Source of the DNA: Brevibacillus fluminis | GTDB taxonomy: Bacteria > Bacillota > Bacilli > Brevibacillales > Brevibacillaceae | NCBI RefSeq assembly: GCF_003710825.1 | Contig: NZ_RHHQ01000029.1 | Span: 1 to 60,839 of the forward strand | Direction of reading: 5' to 3' | DNA: 60,839 nt | Shown here: positions 1 through 8,629 of the stretch, one piece after another | Layout: every line of letters begins with the position of its first letter | Numbering within the stretch: the stretch's first letter is position 1 | Position numbers and translations under genes: made by a program | The notes under the pieces: generated by a model | Databases searched by the model: none | The model's input: the letters and a program-made list of their open reading frames with translations, nothing else | What the model was told of the DNA's origin: nothing

Positions 1-142
1 CGGAGTGGGAAAGTCCGGCCCCGCGAAAAAAAGGGAAACTGCGCCTCAAAGCCACACGCTGCGCGGCGGGTGTATCTCAAAGATGATGTGAGGCGCTAAA
101 GACGTTTCCCTTTTTTTCGCGGGGCCGGACTTTCCCACTCCG
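1..142. repeat. Long perfect inverted repeat, possible structured RNA or MITE-like element
   Basis: Positions 1-39 are the exact reverse complement of 104-142, giving 39 paired bases. Inside it GCGCCTCA (41-48) pairs with TGAGGCGC (89-96), and ACAC/GTGT around 53-73 can pair further, so nearly the whole 142 bases could fold into one hairpin. The left arm begins at the first base of the window, so it may extend further left. There is no coding potential and no clear T-tract. It could be a MITE-like mobile element, a very strong bidirectional terminator or a structured RNA; the sequence alone does not decide. Confidence 0.75.
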
Positions 143-233
143 ATGCAGGCATGTTCAGAGCGGAGCAGCGAGCTTTTTTCCCAAATCCGGCCTGACGGCC
201 GCCACATAATTCCCCCCTCCCCTCATTTTTGCT

Positions 234-239
234 ATAATC
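234..239 (+). promoter_or_regulatory. Extended -10 box upstream of the abg regulator gene
   Basis: TGCTATAAT (231-239) is an extended -10 element, with TATAAT at 234-239, about 35 bases ahead of the start codon at 274. The -35 region (TTCCCC-like) is poor, as is common for extended -10 promoters. An AGGAG ribosome binding site follows at about 260-264. Confidence 0.5.
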
Positions 240-273
240 AATCCAACAAGACCCAATTAGGAGTACCTCAGCT

Positions 274-1578
274 ATGTACAGAATCGGTGTTGTCGGCCCG
301 GCTCCTTCCGTCGGGCGCATCCTGGATGTTGCCAACGAGTTCGAGCATGAGATCGAATTTGTTTCGTTTATTTATGAAGATGCCAAGGAAGTAAACCAAA
401 TCGTGCAGGAGCATCAGCCATTCATGGACGGATGGTTTTTTTCCGGGCCGGTCCCTTATATGATTGCGCAAAAAGTGCTCAATTCGCAGGCGAACTGTAT
501 CTATTGCCCGTTTACGGGCGCGAATTTGTATCGGTGTTTTTTACAAATGTCCTTTGATCATAAGCAAGTGGTCCATAACGTATCAGTGGACATGGTCTAT
601 ACAGAACTTATCGATTTGCAGGAATCCATGAATGAGCTGGGGATACCTGCGGAAGAGACTCATCTGATCACCTATGATGACCAGTACGACCCTGAGGCGA
701 TTGCCGAGTCGCATTTGCAGCTGTGGCACGCAGGCAAGACACAAGGTGCTTTTACGACACTGCACTCCGTGGAACGCCTTTTGCGAAGCGAAGGCATGCC
801 GGTGTACCGGGTGCTCATGACCAAGATGGAAATCAGGCAAACGATGAAAATGGTGATCGAACAGGCAAAAAGCTCATATTTCAAAGACACACAAATCGGT
901 GTGGAAATCATCGAGATCGAAGGCTTTGATGAGATCGCGGAGCGCTCCCATGCGCGCTATCATCTGCAGCATCTGGAATTAAAAATCAGGCAATCGCTTT
1001 TGCGCTTATGCGAAAAAGTGGACGGATCGCTCATGGAAAGCGGGAACGGACGATACAAAATTTTCAGCTCGCGCGGTGCCATCGAGCGGGAAATCGCTAT
1101 GCTGCGCAGCACTGTGCACGAGCTTTCCCTCGAAGCAGAAGTTCCCGTCGCAGTGGGAATCGGGTTTGGCGATACGGCCTATTCAGCGGAAAGCCATGCA
1201 CGCAAAGCGATACAGCATGCAAAAGGCAAGGAAGAGATGAACATCGTGATCGTGCAGGAAGACGGCGCCATCATCGAGTCAGTCGGGGAAAAAGAGGAGC
1301 TCGCGTATATGGCGCGCTCCGTTGACCCTGACCTTTTAGCCAAGCTGAACAAAGCGAATGTCAGCATCAAAACGTACAATAAAATCGAGGCGCTGGTTCA
1401 GCGCATGGGCTGGCACACCTTTACCTCGTCTGATGTTGCCTCTCAGCTTGCGATGACCGTACGAAACGTTCAACGCATCATGGGTAGCCTGAGTGAAATT
1501 GGACTGGCCTATACCAAAGGAGAAGAACTCCAATCCTCGCGAGGCAGACCCAAAAAAATTTATAGCTTACGACCGTAA
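274..1578 (+). CDS. Transcriptional regulator with GTP cyclohydrolase III/GGDEF-like domain and C-terminal HTH
   Basis: This 434-residue cytoplasmic protein probably regulates the abg-type operon downstream. The middle (about residues 200-330) resembles a degenerate GGDEF or GTP-cyclohydrolase-III-like fold, with 'GIGFGDTAYSAESHARKA' as its most recognisable stretch. The last 70 residues look like a winged helix-turn-helix ('FTSSDVASQLAMTVRNVQRI'). The N-terminal 150 residues match no domain I can name. AGGAG precedes the ATG by about 9 bases. The gene has its own terminator and is followed, in the same direction, by abgT and two M20 peptidase genes, so control of that operon is an inference from position. 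The ligand is unknown. Confidence 0.6.
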   Translation: MYRIGVVGPAPSVGRILDVANEFEHEIEFVSFIYEDAKEVNQIVQEHQPFMDGWFFSGPVPYMIAQKVLNSQANCIYCPFTGANLYRCFLQMSFDHKQVVHNVSVDMVYTELIDLQESMNELGIPAEETHLITYDDQYDPEAIAESHLQLWHAGKTQGAFTTLHSVERLLRSEGMPVYRVLMTKMEIRQTMKMVIEQAKSSYFKDTQIGVEIIEIEGFDEIAERSHARYHLQHLELKIRQSLLRLCEKVDGSLMESGNGRYKIFSSRGAIEREIAMLRSTVHELSLEAEVPVAVGIGFGDTAYSAESHARKAIQHAKGKEEMNIVIVQEDGAIIESVGEKEELAYMARSVDPDLLAKLNKANVSIKTYNKIEALVQRMGWHTFTSSDVASQLAMTVRNVQRIMGSLSEIGLAYTKGEELQSSRGRPKKIYSLRP

Positions 1579-1606
1579 ACACCCGACCGAAACGGGTGTT
1601 TTTTTC
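1578..1606 (+). terminator. Intrinsic terminator after the abg regulator
   Basis: Stem AACACCCG (1578-1585) / CGGGTGTT (1593-1600) is followed by a T-tract to 1605. It overlaps the stop codon and separates the regulator from the abg operon. Confidence 0.85.
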
Positions 1607-1678
1607 TTTGACTAGTTGAAATAACGCCTGTCCCATCCATGTTTTTCATCTGTCGGAAAACAAAAAATTATAAATATG

Positions 1679-1707
1679 TTGAAATTCTTTTACTAAGACC
1701 ATATAAT
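1679..1707 (+). promoter_or_regulatory. SigA-type promoter of the abg operon
   Basis: TTGAAA (1679-1684) and a perfect TATAAT (1702-1707) are separated by 17 bases. Transcription would begin near 1714, giving a leader of about 180 bases before abgT. I see no riboswitch I recognise in that leader. Together with the terminator, this accounts for the 318-base gap between the two genes. Confidence 0.75.
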
Positions 1708-1896
1708 TTATTTAACGAAAATTTCTCTTTATATTCGTATAATTGTGTTGGGAGGGAATGCTGACAACAGGGGATACTCACGAAAGCAGCGCGTGCATTT
1801 TTTCTTTTCTTGTAATCGTTTACAAAGAACAAAACCCGGTTTAAAAACAAGAAACGTAAAAACAAAGGAATCTGATTTGGGGTTAGGGGGATTGCG

Positions 1897-3438
1897 ATGA
1901 GCGTCGGACATGTAAACGCAAAGGTGCAAGATACAGGCTCACAAGCAACAGGACTTTTGAAATGGGTCGAGCGAGTAGGGAACAAGCTGCCCAATCCATT
2001 CATGCTGTTCGTGTATTTGATCGTCATTTTGATGCTTCTGACAGCTTTCTTATCGATTTTCAACGTGACGGCTGTCGATCCGATTAAAAACGAAACGGTT
2101 CACGTGAAAAACTTGCTTAGCAAAGAAGGGCTTCAATGGATTTTCCCCAACATCATCAAAAACTTCTCCGGATTTTTGCCGCTCGGGTCCATTTTGACGC
2201 TGATGCTTGGGGTAGGGCTGGCCGAAAAGGTCGGGCTTCTGGAGACCGTCATCCGAAAAATGTCGTTGCGCGTCTCCGCGCGTTATGCGAGCTACCTTGT
2301 CGCATTTATCGCGTTTTTCAGCCATATCGCTTCTGATGCGACCTTCGTCATCATGCCGCCGCTCGGAGCGCTGATTTTTCTGGCGGTCGGGCGCAATCCG
2401 ATCGCAGGGCTGCTTGCGGCGATCGCGGGCGTCGGATCCGGCTTTTCGGCGAACATTTTGATTGTCACAACTGATGTGTTGCTTTCGGGTATCAGTTCGG
2501 AAATTTCCAAGGGAGTCAATCCGGCTATCACAGTCAGTGTGCTGGACAACTGGTTTTTCATGGCAGTCTCGGTATTGCTTCTGACTGCTCTGATCGGGTT
2601 CATCACGGACAAGTTCATTGAGCCAAAGCTCGGTGTATACCATGCGTCTGATAAGCACCAGTTGGAGAAACTGACCGAGCAGCAAAACAAAGCGCTGAAG
2701 GCAGCTGGTATCGCTGCATTGCTCTTCATCGCAATCATCGCCGCACTGGTCGTTCCGGCGAACGGGCTGCTGCGCGATCCGAAACTGGGAACGATCGTTC
2801 CTTCGCCATTCATTTCCGGTATCGTGCCGATCATCCTGCTGTTTTTCTTGACGGTTTCCATCACATACGGGATCAAAATCGGCGTGATCAAAAAACAAAA
2901 CGACATTCCGGAGCTGTTGACCGGACCGATGAAAGGGATGGCTGGCTTCATCGTCATGGTGTTCCCGCTGTCGCAGTTCGTCGCCTTTTTTAACTGGAGC
3001 AACATGGGTAGCTTTCTTGCCCTGTCGATTACGGATGTGCTGGAAAAAACGAATTTGACCGGAGCGCCGGTTTTCATCGGTCTGATGTTTTTGTCCGCGT
3101 TCCTCTGTATGTTTATCGCCAGCGGATCGGCGATCTGGTCGCTGTTGGCACCTGTGTTTGTCCCGATGTTCATGGCGCTGGGCTATCATCCGGCATTTGC
3201 CCAGGTGGCCTTCCGGATCGCGGATTCATCCGTTCTGCCGTTTGCCATCGTCTCGCCGTTCATTCCGCTGTTCCTGAACTTTTTGCAGGAATACAAAAAG
3301 GACGCCAAGCTGGGGACGTACTATTCATTAATTTTGCCGTATCCAATCGCGATTTTCGTTTGTTGGACATTGCTGTTGGTCGTCTGGTACTTCCTCGGAT
3401 TGCCAATCGGACCTGGCGTTTATCCAAAGCTCTCCTAA
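1897..3438 (+). CDS. abgT: AbgT-family p-aminobenzoyl-glutamate transporter
   Basis: A 513-residue integral membrane protein of the AbgT family, whose members move p-aminobenzoyl-glutamate or related compounds; some act as proton-driven sulfonamide exporters (MtrF, YdaH). Family features are the start 'VERVGNKLPNPFMLFVYL', the conserved 'FFSHIASDATFVIMPPLGAL' and the late 'SGSAIWSLLAPVFVPM' near a reentrant hairpin. Length is normal. A GGTTAGGGGG sequence lies just before the ATG. It is first in an operon with two M20 amidohydrolases of the AbgA and AbgB types, the same partnership as E. coli abgABT, which supports an import role. The true substrate is not shown by sequence. Confidence 0.9.
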   Translation: MSVGHVNAKVQDTGSQATGLLKWVERVGNKLPNPFMLFVYLIVILMLLTAFLSIFNVTAVDPIKNETVHVKNLLSKEGLQWIFPNIIKNFSGFLPLGSILTLMLGVGLAEKVGLLETVIRKMSLRVSARYASYLVAFIAFFSHIASDATFVIMPPLGALIFLAVGRNPIAGLLAAIAGVGSGFSANILIVTTDVLLSGISSEISKGVNPAITVSVLDNWFFMAVSVLLLTALIGFITDKFIEPKLGVYHASDKHQLEKLTEQQNKALKAAGIAALLFIAIIAALVVPANGLLRDPKLGTIVPSPFISGIVPIILLFFLTVSITYGIKIGVIKKQNDIPELLTGPMKGMAGFIVMVFPLSQFVAFFNWSNMGSFLALSITDVLEKTNLTGAPVFIGLMFLSAFLCMFIASGSAIWSLLAPVFVPMFMALGYHPAFAQVAFRIADSSVLPFAIVSPFIPLFLNFLQEYKKDAKLGTYYSLILPYPIAIFVCWTLLLVVWYFLGLPIGPGVYPKLS

Positions 3439-3478
3439 CCAACAGGAGAGCTTGGTGAAAAAAAGGAGAGGGTTTTAC

Positions 3479-4738
3479 ATGGTAGACATCATTGCCATCA
3501 GACGTGATTTGCATCGTCACCCGGAGGTAGGGTTCACGGAATTTCGTACCGCCTCCCGGGTGGTTGAAATACTGAAGTCGCTCGGATATGACGTGATTTA
3601 TGGAAAAGATGCGCTGGATGGCGCTTCCCGCAGAGGGGTGCCTTCCGAACAAAAACTGGAGGAAGCCTATCAGCGGGCGCTTGCACATGGCGCGAATTTG
3701 CAGATCGTCGAACAGATGCGCGGCGGCTACACGGCCGTTATCGGGGTACTGAAAGGGAAGGAGGCGGGACCGACCGTAGCGTTCCGCTTCGATATGGACG
3801 CCTTGCCGGTACCGGAGTCTACCGATGACGACCACCTCCCGCACGCGCAAGGATTCCGTTCCACATTTGAAGGCAATATGCATGCCTGCGCGCATGACGG
3901 TCATACCGCTATCGGGCTCGGCTTGGCTGAGAAGCTGGCAGATCGCAATTTTGCTGGAACGATCAAGCTGATTTTCCAGCCTGCCGAAGAGGGCGTACGC
4001 GGTGCCTATGCGATTGTGCAAAAAGGGTTGCTCGACGATGTCGATACACTGTATGGCTTCCATCTCGGTACGAACGTGCCGCTTGGCGAGGTACACGGCG
4101 GCTCGACCGGTTTTTTGGCGACAACCAAAATGGAGGCACACTTTTACGGCGTGTCTTCCCATGCCGGGGCGACCCCGGAGAAAGGGCGCAATGCCTTGCT
4201 GGGGGCAGCGACCGCACTGCTCAACATCCATGCGATTCCGCGCTTCAGCACCGCCGATACTCGCGTCAACGTCGGCGTTCTTGAAGGAGGAACAGCTGCC
4301 AATATCATCGCAGAGTCGGCCAAGCTGATTGTCGAGACGCGTTCAGAATCAGAAGAGATCAATCAAGATCTGGAGCAGCGAGTGCGTACGATCATCGCAC
4401 ACAGCGCAGCCATGCACGAGCTCGAACATTCAATTGAAGTCATTGGCAGTGCGATTCCAATCACGAATGATTCCGAGCTTGCCCATCTTGCGATCGGAGA
4501 AGCAAAGCAAGTAGAAGGCTTTACCAGCTTCAAGGAGACTGCTGCCAATTCGATCGGCAGTGAGGATTGCAGCTTCATGATTAAGCGTGTGCAGCAGCGT
4601 GGCGGCAAAGCAACGTACATGATTATTGGGACGGATATTCCCGCCCCTCACCATCATCCCAAGTTCGATATCCAGGAAGAGGTATTGCCGCGTGCGGTCG
4701 AGCTGCTGGACCGGATCGCTCGTCGGATCGCCAAATAA
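3479..4738 (+). CDS. abgA: M20-family amidohydrolase, AbgA-like
   Basis: A 419-residue cytoplasmic metallopeptidase of family M20D, likely one half of a p-aminobenzoyl-glutamate hydrolase. The N-terminus 'RRDLHRHPEVGFTE' is typical. 'FRFDMDALPV', 'MHACAHDGHTA' (Cys/His metal ligands), 'FQPAEE' (catalytic glutamates) and the late 'PAPHHHPKFD' form the di-metal site. The ATG at 3479 is chosen because AAAGGAGAGGG lies 7-16 bases ahead; an in-frame TTG at 3452 has no such signal. It starts 40 bases after abgT; a small TCTCCT/AGGAGA hairpin lies between them. In E. coli AbgA works as a heterodimer with AbgB, which is the next gene here. Confidence 0.88.
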   Translation: MVDIIAIRRDLHRHPEVGFTEFRTASRVVEILKSLGYDVIYGKDALDGASRRGVPSEQKLEEAYQRALAHGANLQIVEQMRGGYTAVIGVLKGKEAGPTVAFRFDMDALPVPESTDDDHLPHAQGFRSTFEGNMHACAHDGHTAIGLGLAEKLADRNFAGTIKLIFQPAEEGVRGAYAIVQKGLLDDVDTLYGFHLGTNVPLGEVHGGSTGFLATTKMEAHFYGVSSHAGATPEKGRNALLGAATALLNIHAIPRFSTADTRVNVGVLEGGTAANIIAESAKLIVETRSESEEINQDLEQRVRTIIAHSAAMHELEHSIEVIGSAIPITNDSELAHLAIGEAKQVEGFTSFKETAANSIGSEDCSFMIKRVQQRGGKATYMIIGTDIPAPHHHPKFDIQEEVLPRAVELLDRIARRIAK

Positions 4739-4793
4739 ATCGAGCGATTTTGCCACTGGAATGGAACATGCGAGTTAGGAGAGGAGAGTTACC

Positions 4794-6197
4794 ATGAACT
4801 ACATGAAAAACATTGCTGAGCTGATCGAACAAAAAAGAGAGACCTTTATCAAGGTGAGCGATCAGATTTGGGAGTTTGCAGAAACGCGATTTGAAGAATT
4901 TCGCAGTGCTGAGCTGCTCTGCAAGACATTGGAGGAGGAAGGCTTCGCCGTTTCGCGCGGTGTCGGCGGCATCGAGACGGCATTCATCGGCAGCTTTGGA
5001 AGCGGCAAGCCGGTTGTCGCCATCCTTGGCGAGTTCGATGCGCTGTCCGGAATGAGCCAGAAGCGCGCATCCTCCGTGCAGGAGCCAGAGGTACCAGGGG
5101 CAAATGGACATGGCTGTGGTCATAATTTGCTCGGCACCGGCTCCCTTGCCGCGGCGGTCGCGGTGAAAGCATATATGGAAGAAAACAACATCAAGGGAAC
5201 GGTTCGTTATTATGGATGCCCGGGGGAGGAAGGTGGCTCCGGGAAAACCTTCATGGCGAAGGCGGGCCTGTTTGATGATGTCGATTTTGCGCTTTGCTGG
5301 CATCCGATGGGCTATAACAGCATCATGGCGATGCATTCGCTCGCCAATTATCAGGTTTATTTCAAATTTAAAGGTAAAAGCGCGCATGCTGCAGCAAGCC
5401 CGCATTTGGGTCGCAGTGCGCTCGATGCTGTCGAGCTGATGAACATCGGCGTCAACTATTTGCGCGAGCATATCATCCAAGAAGCGCGCGTTCATTATGC
5501 CGTCACCAATGCCGGTGGATTCTCCCCCAATGTTGTGCAAGCCAATGCGGAGGTGCTTTATCTGGTCCGGGCGCCGAAGGTCAGCCAGGTTCAGGAAATT
5601 TATGAACGTGTCTGCAACATCGCGAAAGGAGCGGCGCTGATGACCGGGACAGAGGTCGAAATCGTGTTTGACAAGGCTTGCTCCGATCTGGTTCAAAACC
5701 AGGTCATCGAACAGGTGATGTATCGGAATTTCCAGGAGCTCGGCGTTCCAGAATTTGACGAACAAGAGCTGGCATTGGCGAAAGAAGTGCGCGCGACACT
5801 CTCCAAGCAGGAATGGGAAAGCTCCTCCACCATGCAAGGTGTGCCGGACCGCGATCTGGTCAACTGGCTTACAGCCTATGACGGCGGTACGGTTCCGCTG
5901 AATGGGTCCACCGATGTCGGCGATGTCAGCCGCATTACGCCGACTGCACAGTGCACCACTGCCTGCTTTGTCAACGGCTCGACGCTCCACTCCTGGCAGT
6001 GGGTCGCCATTGGCGGCACCTCCATCGGACATAAAGGCATGCTACACGCAGGAAAAGTGCTCGCCGCGACAGCGGTGGACATGCTGAAAAACCCGGACCG
6101 CATCGAGCAAGCGAAAGCCGAGCTGCAAGAGCGATTGGGCCATGCGCCTTACGTATCGCCGATTCCGGATGGAGTCAAACCTTCGGCAAAAAAATAA
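4794..6197 (+). CDS. abgB: M20-family amidohydrolase, AbgB-like
   Basis: A 467-residue M20 amidohydrolase, the second subunit of an AbgAB-type p-aminobenzoyl-glutamate hydrolase. Visible motifs are 'ILGEFDALSGM', 'GHGCGHNLLGTGS' (metal ligands), 'GCPGEEGGSGK' (catalytic Glu) and 'STDVGDVS' near the C-terminus. GGAGAGGAG lies shortly before the ATG. It sits 55 bases after abgA and is followed by a strong terminator, so abgT-abgA-abgB form one transcription unit. Release of p-aminobenzoate and glutamate for folate salvage is the known role in E. coli; the substrate here is inferred. Confidence 0.88.
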   Translation: MNYMKNIAELIEQKRETFIKVSDQIWEFAETRFEEFRSAELLCKTLEEEGFAVSRGVGGIETAFIGSFGSGKPVVAILGEFDALSGMSQKRASSVQEPEVPGANGHGCGHNLLGTGSLAAAVAVKAYMEENNIKGTVRYYGCPGEEGGSGKTFMAKAGLFDDVDFALCWHPMGYNSIMAMHSLANYQVYFKFKGKSAHAAASPHLGRSALDAVELMNIGVNYLREHIIQEARVHYAVTNAGGFSPNVVQANAEVLYLVRAPKVSQVQEIYERVCNIAKGAALMTGTEVEIVFDKACSDLVQNQVIEQVMYRNFQELGVPEFDEQELALAKEVRATLSKQEWESSSTMQGVPDRDLVNWLTAYDGGTVPLNGSTDVGDVSRITPTAQCTTACFVNGSTLHSWQWVAIGGTSIGHKGMLHAGKVLAATAVDMLKNPDRIEQAKAELQERLGHAPYVSPIPDGVKPSAKK

Positions 6198-6250
6198 GAG
6201 AGCCGTATAAAAGGGGAGGAATCGATTCCTCCAAAGCTTTCATGAAGCAA

Positions 6251-6277
6251 GGGATAGCACAAAAGCTATCCCTTTTT
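6251..6277 (+). terminator. Terminator of the abg operon
   Basis: GGGATAGC (6251-6258) pairs with GCTATCCC (6265-6272), followed by TTTTT. An additional GGAGGAATCGATTCCTCC palindrome lies just upstream (about 6216-6233). Confidence 0.9.
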
Positions 6278-6343
6278 CTATCGACAGATCAACTTGTCCC
6301 GAAAACATTGAATGTTCCGTGCGTGCTTCCGATAGGTAACAAC

Positions 6344-7060
6344 TTAATGATGATACTCACGAGAATTTCCTTTTTTATCGACAATCACCGATCCGTCTTC
6401 TTGTAGTTCAGCATAAAAGACTTCCTCTAATGAATGAACACCATGTTTGGCTAGCTCCTGGTAAAGCCATTCCTTACTCAGGTTAAATTCCTTGAGATTC
6501 TTCTCAACAATTTGGCTATCTACAATGAGTTCCGATGGAAAAACGTTCACGGCTGGTTTTTTGATCTGTAAGTCATCTCTTGATACAGACTCAGCACCTT
6601 TCGTTTTCATGATACTTAGTTGGCCATTCGGTTCGAGTATCGCATAGGCAACATCTTTAATCGAAAAAACGTTCTCTTTCCGCAGCATCATGCTCAAATC
6701 ATCCATGTTAAGCCTACTTTGAGCCATCGCTTCTTCCAGGATTTCACCTTTTTTTATTACAATTGTCGGCTGGCCATCCAATAAAACTCTTGCTTTAGTC
6801 GATTTCAGGCTTACATATTCTACGAAAATGGTTAGTAGCACCCACAAAGAAAGAGAAAGAAGACCTTCGTAAAAATTGACATTTTGTTCGATCACCATAG
6901 TGCCGGTAATGGATCCAATGGTAATACCCGTTACGTAGGTAAAGAAAGTCACATTGCTAAGCTGTTTCTTCCCGAGAATTCTTGTTAGAACTAAGATAAC
7001 GACGAATCCGGAGAGTGTTTTTATGATTGTTTCAAGAAAATGAAAATCGGGTCCCATCAT
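6344..7060 (-). CDS. DUF421 (YetF/YrbG-like) membrane protein
   Basis: A 238-residue protein of the DUF421 family. The first 90 residues carry about three hydrophobic membrane segments ('TLSGFVVILVLTRILGKKQL', 'VTGITIGSITGTMVI' and 'LSLWVLLTIFVEYVS'). The rest is a cytosolic domain with 'VLLDGQPTIVIKKGEI' and 'QSRLNMDDLSMMLR', which are diagnostic of the family. Bacillales often hold several paralogues (YetF, YdfS, YkjA, YrbG); the spore-membrane protein YetF is the best-studied relative. The biochemical role is unknown. It is the first gene of an AT-rich accessory stretch and stands alone on the minus strand. Confidence 0.85.
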   Translation of the reverse strand: MMGPDFHFLETIIKTLSGFVVILVLTRILGKKQLSNVTFFTYVTGITIGSITGTMVIEQNVNFYEGLLSLSLWVLLTIFVEYVSLKSTKARVLLDGQPTIVIKKGEILEEAMAQSRLNMDDLSMMLRKENVFSIKDVAYAILEPNGQLSIMKTKGAESVSRDDLQIKKPAVNVFPSELIVDSQIVEKNLKEFNLSKEWLYQELAKHGVHSLEEVFYAELQEDGSVIVDKKGNSREYHH

Positions 7061-7204
7061 TTACCCTCCAATTGGAAGTCTGATGGTAGTATGACCATTT
7101 CAATCAAGATTACTTCCAATGCGCGATCGGTTTTGTCTCAATCGTTACTGAAAGCAGCTGCGCGTACAGGGGCAGTTAACCTGCTGCTTATACTGATAAA
7201 TTGG

Positions 7205-7236
7205 AAAAAATAAACTCCTCCGAAATTGGAGGAGCT
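7205..7236 (-). terminator. Minus-strand terminator in the 7061-7432 gap
   Basis: CTCCTCC (7215-7221) and GGAGGAG (7228-7234) form a stem; read on the minus strand it is followed by an A/T-rich tail (AAAAAA at 7205-7210 on the plus strand). It lies about 200 bases beyond the NIPSNAP gene. Apart from this hairpin I see no gene in the 372-base gap. Confidence 0.6.
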
Positions 7237-7432
7237 TGCAACGAACTAAATTGGCGCTACTCGAACCAACCGAAACGCACATCTGATGAAACTCGTCAAG
7301 TGCAGGGGGGCGTTCTATAATCTCAAATGACATATAACTCCTCGCATTCAACTTTTCTATGTCTGAGGAAATAACTTCATTTGAGACACCCCCTAAATGT
7401 TGACTTCATAAGATGGGCTAGATAGTAAGGTT

Positions 7433-7738
7433 TTATTCAAGTACTGGGCGTAGGAAACTTCTTTCGTAGCTGATAATGCACTTCGTTTTTTCTGCGAGGG
7501 TAAACGCTTTCTTGCAATCTTCATCGACAAGGATTTTCTTGCGATAGCCTTCGTATTCAGCCAAACTTGGGAAGCTGAAAAGGGCATAGGCGATGTTATT
7601 GGCCCCTTCATGAGGTAGAAAATAACCGTGATGATGTCCGCCAAACTTATTGACGAGAGGAATCCACATTTTTGCATACTCTTCAAAAACATCAACTTGG
7701 TATGGATCGATTACATATTTCAAATAACAAGTGACCAT
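7433..7738 (-). CDS. NIPSNAP-family protein
   Basis: A small 101-residue cytoplasmic protein of the NIPSNAP type (dimeric alpha/beta-barrel fold). Family marks are the start 'YLKYVIDPYQVDVFEEYAKM', the central 'HHGYFLPHEGANNIAYALF' and 'PSLAEYEGYRKK'. Bacterial members are usually single-domain proteins of about 100 residues with no known enzymatic activity. It is intact and flanked by minus-strand accessory genes. Base composition is visibly more AT-rich than the core genes elsewhere in the window, suggesting recent acquisition. Confidence 0.8.
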   Translation of the reverse strand: MVTCYLKYVIDPYQVDVFEEYAKMWIPLVNKFGGHHHGYFLPHEGANNIAYALFSFPSLAEYEGYRKKILVDEDCKKAFTLAEKTKCIISYERSFLRPVLE

Positions 7739-7930
7739 GTTTCCACTCCCTAGACTGTTATTTTGCTGTTGGCACCAAAAAAGGGGCTTTTAGCAGGTTT
7801 GTTTTCCGTTGAAAAAATTTCTAGATTGACTGAAGATCATTAAACTACGGGCAACATGTTTAGTTGTTTTATCCCAAAAACTTTCTGATTTATTCATTTC
7901 AGTTACACCTTCTTCTTTCGAGCATCCAAC

Positions 7931-8629
7931 TTAATTGGATATAGTATCCTGTTCCGTTGGGTCGAATCCTTTCATGATTAGCCATAAAGCCAAAACCAAT
8001 TGTTGAAAGGCTATTGGAATGTTCAACATCAAGTAGATTGCATCTAGACCAATGAAGCTTAACATAAATAATAAGCTTGCCAATATGGACATTGTAGACC
8101 CAATAAGACCCGAAACTGACAACCAACGTGGAACTAATTTGGTTTGGTAAAATATGCGGTTAAACAAGAACATAGCCAAAACAAATGCCAGTGTCGTTGC
8201 CACATGGTTCACCAAATCACGTCCTTCCCGTAACAATCCACCCAAGGTCTGAAAATACGATACATTCAGAGTTCCGAATTGTGCAAATTCGTTACTTACT
8301 GTCAATAGTAACAGAAGAATGATTACACCAATAATAATGAACACACCCGCAATGATGCCGAAAGCAACAGATCCAAGAGCTAAACCTTTATTATGCTTAC
8401 TTACTATCGGATACATCAAAATAGGAATACCAACATATGCAACAACCATTAACAACTGGAAAAACGCTCCTGTTAGGACCTGATTTTCATTTTTAGAAGC
8501 CATGACAAGGTAGTCTGCTCCATCTATAACAGGAACAACACTAAATATACCTGTAACCAACCCGCTGATTAATAACGCTCCAGTAATTACTGCAGACCTT
8601 CTACCTGAATTTGTACTCTTCCTCAACAT
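7931..8629 (-). CDS. DUF4386 membrane protein
   Basis: A 232-residue membrane protein with about six hydrophobic segments. The start 'GRRSAVITGALLISGLVTGI', the loop 'GGLLREGRDLVNHVATTLAF' and 'FNRIFYQTKLVPRWLSVSGL' are typical of DUF4386 proteins, which have no known function. The ATG at 8629 is preferred because AGGAGG (CCTCCT at 8636-8641 on the plus strand) precedes it by 6 bases; upstream in-frame starts lack a binding site. It is a single gene in the AT-rich region. Confidence 0.8.
   Translation of the reverse strand: MLRKSTNSGRRSAVITGALLISGLVTGIFSVVPVIDGADYLVMASKNENQVLTGAFFQLLMVVAYVGIPILMYPIVSKHNKGLALGSVAFGIIAGVFIIIGVIILLLLLTVSNEFAQFGTLNVSYFQTLGGLLREGRDLVNHVATTLAFVLAMFLFNRIFYQTKLVPRWLSVSGLIGSTMSILASLLFMLSFIGLDAIYLMLNIPIAFQQLVLALWLIMKGFDPTEQDTISN

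Noticed and set aside
2050..3189. Long open frame (379 codons) on the minus strand within abgT
   Set aside because: It is antisense to a well-supported membrane transporter, is full of Arg/Asp/Gln/His with no family likeness, and has no ribosome binding site; it reflects third-position GC bias.
4623..6032. 469-codon minus-strand frame within abgB
   Set aside because: Antisense shadow of a clear M20 peptidase gene; no start signal or recognisable domain.
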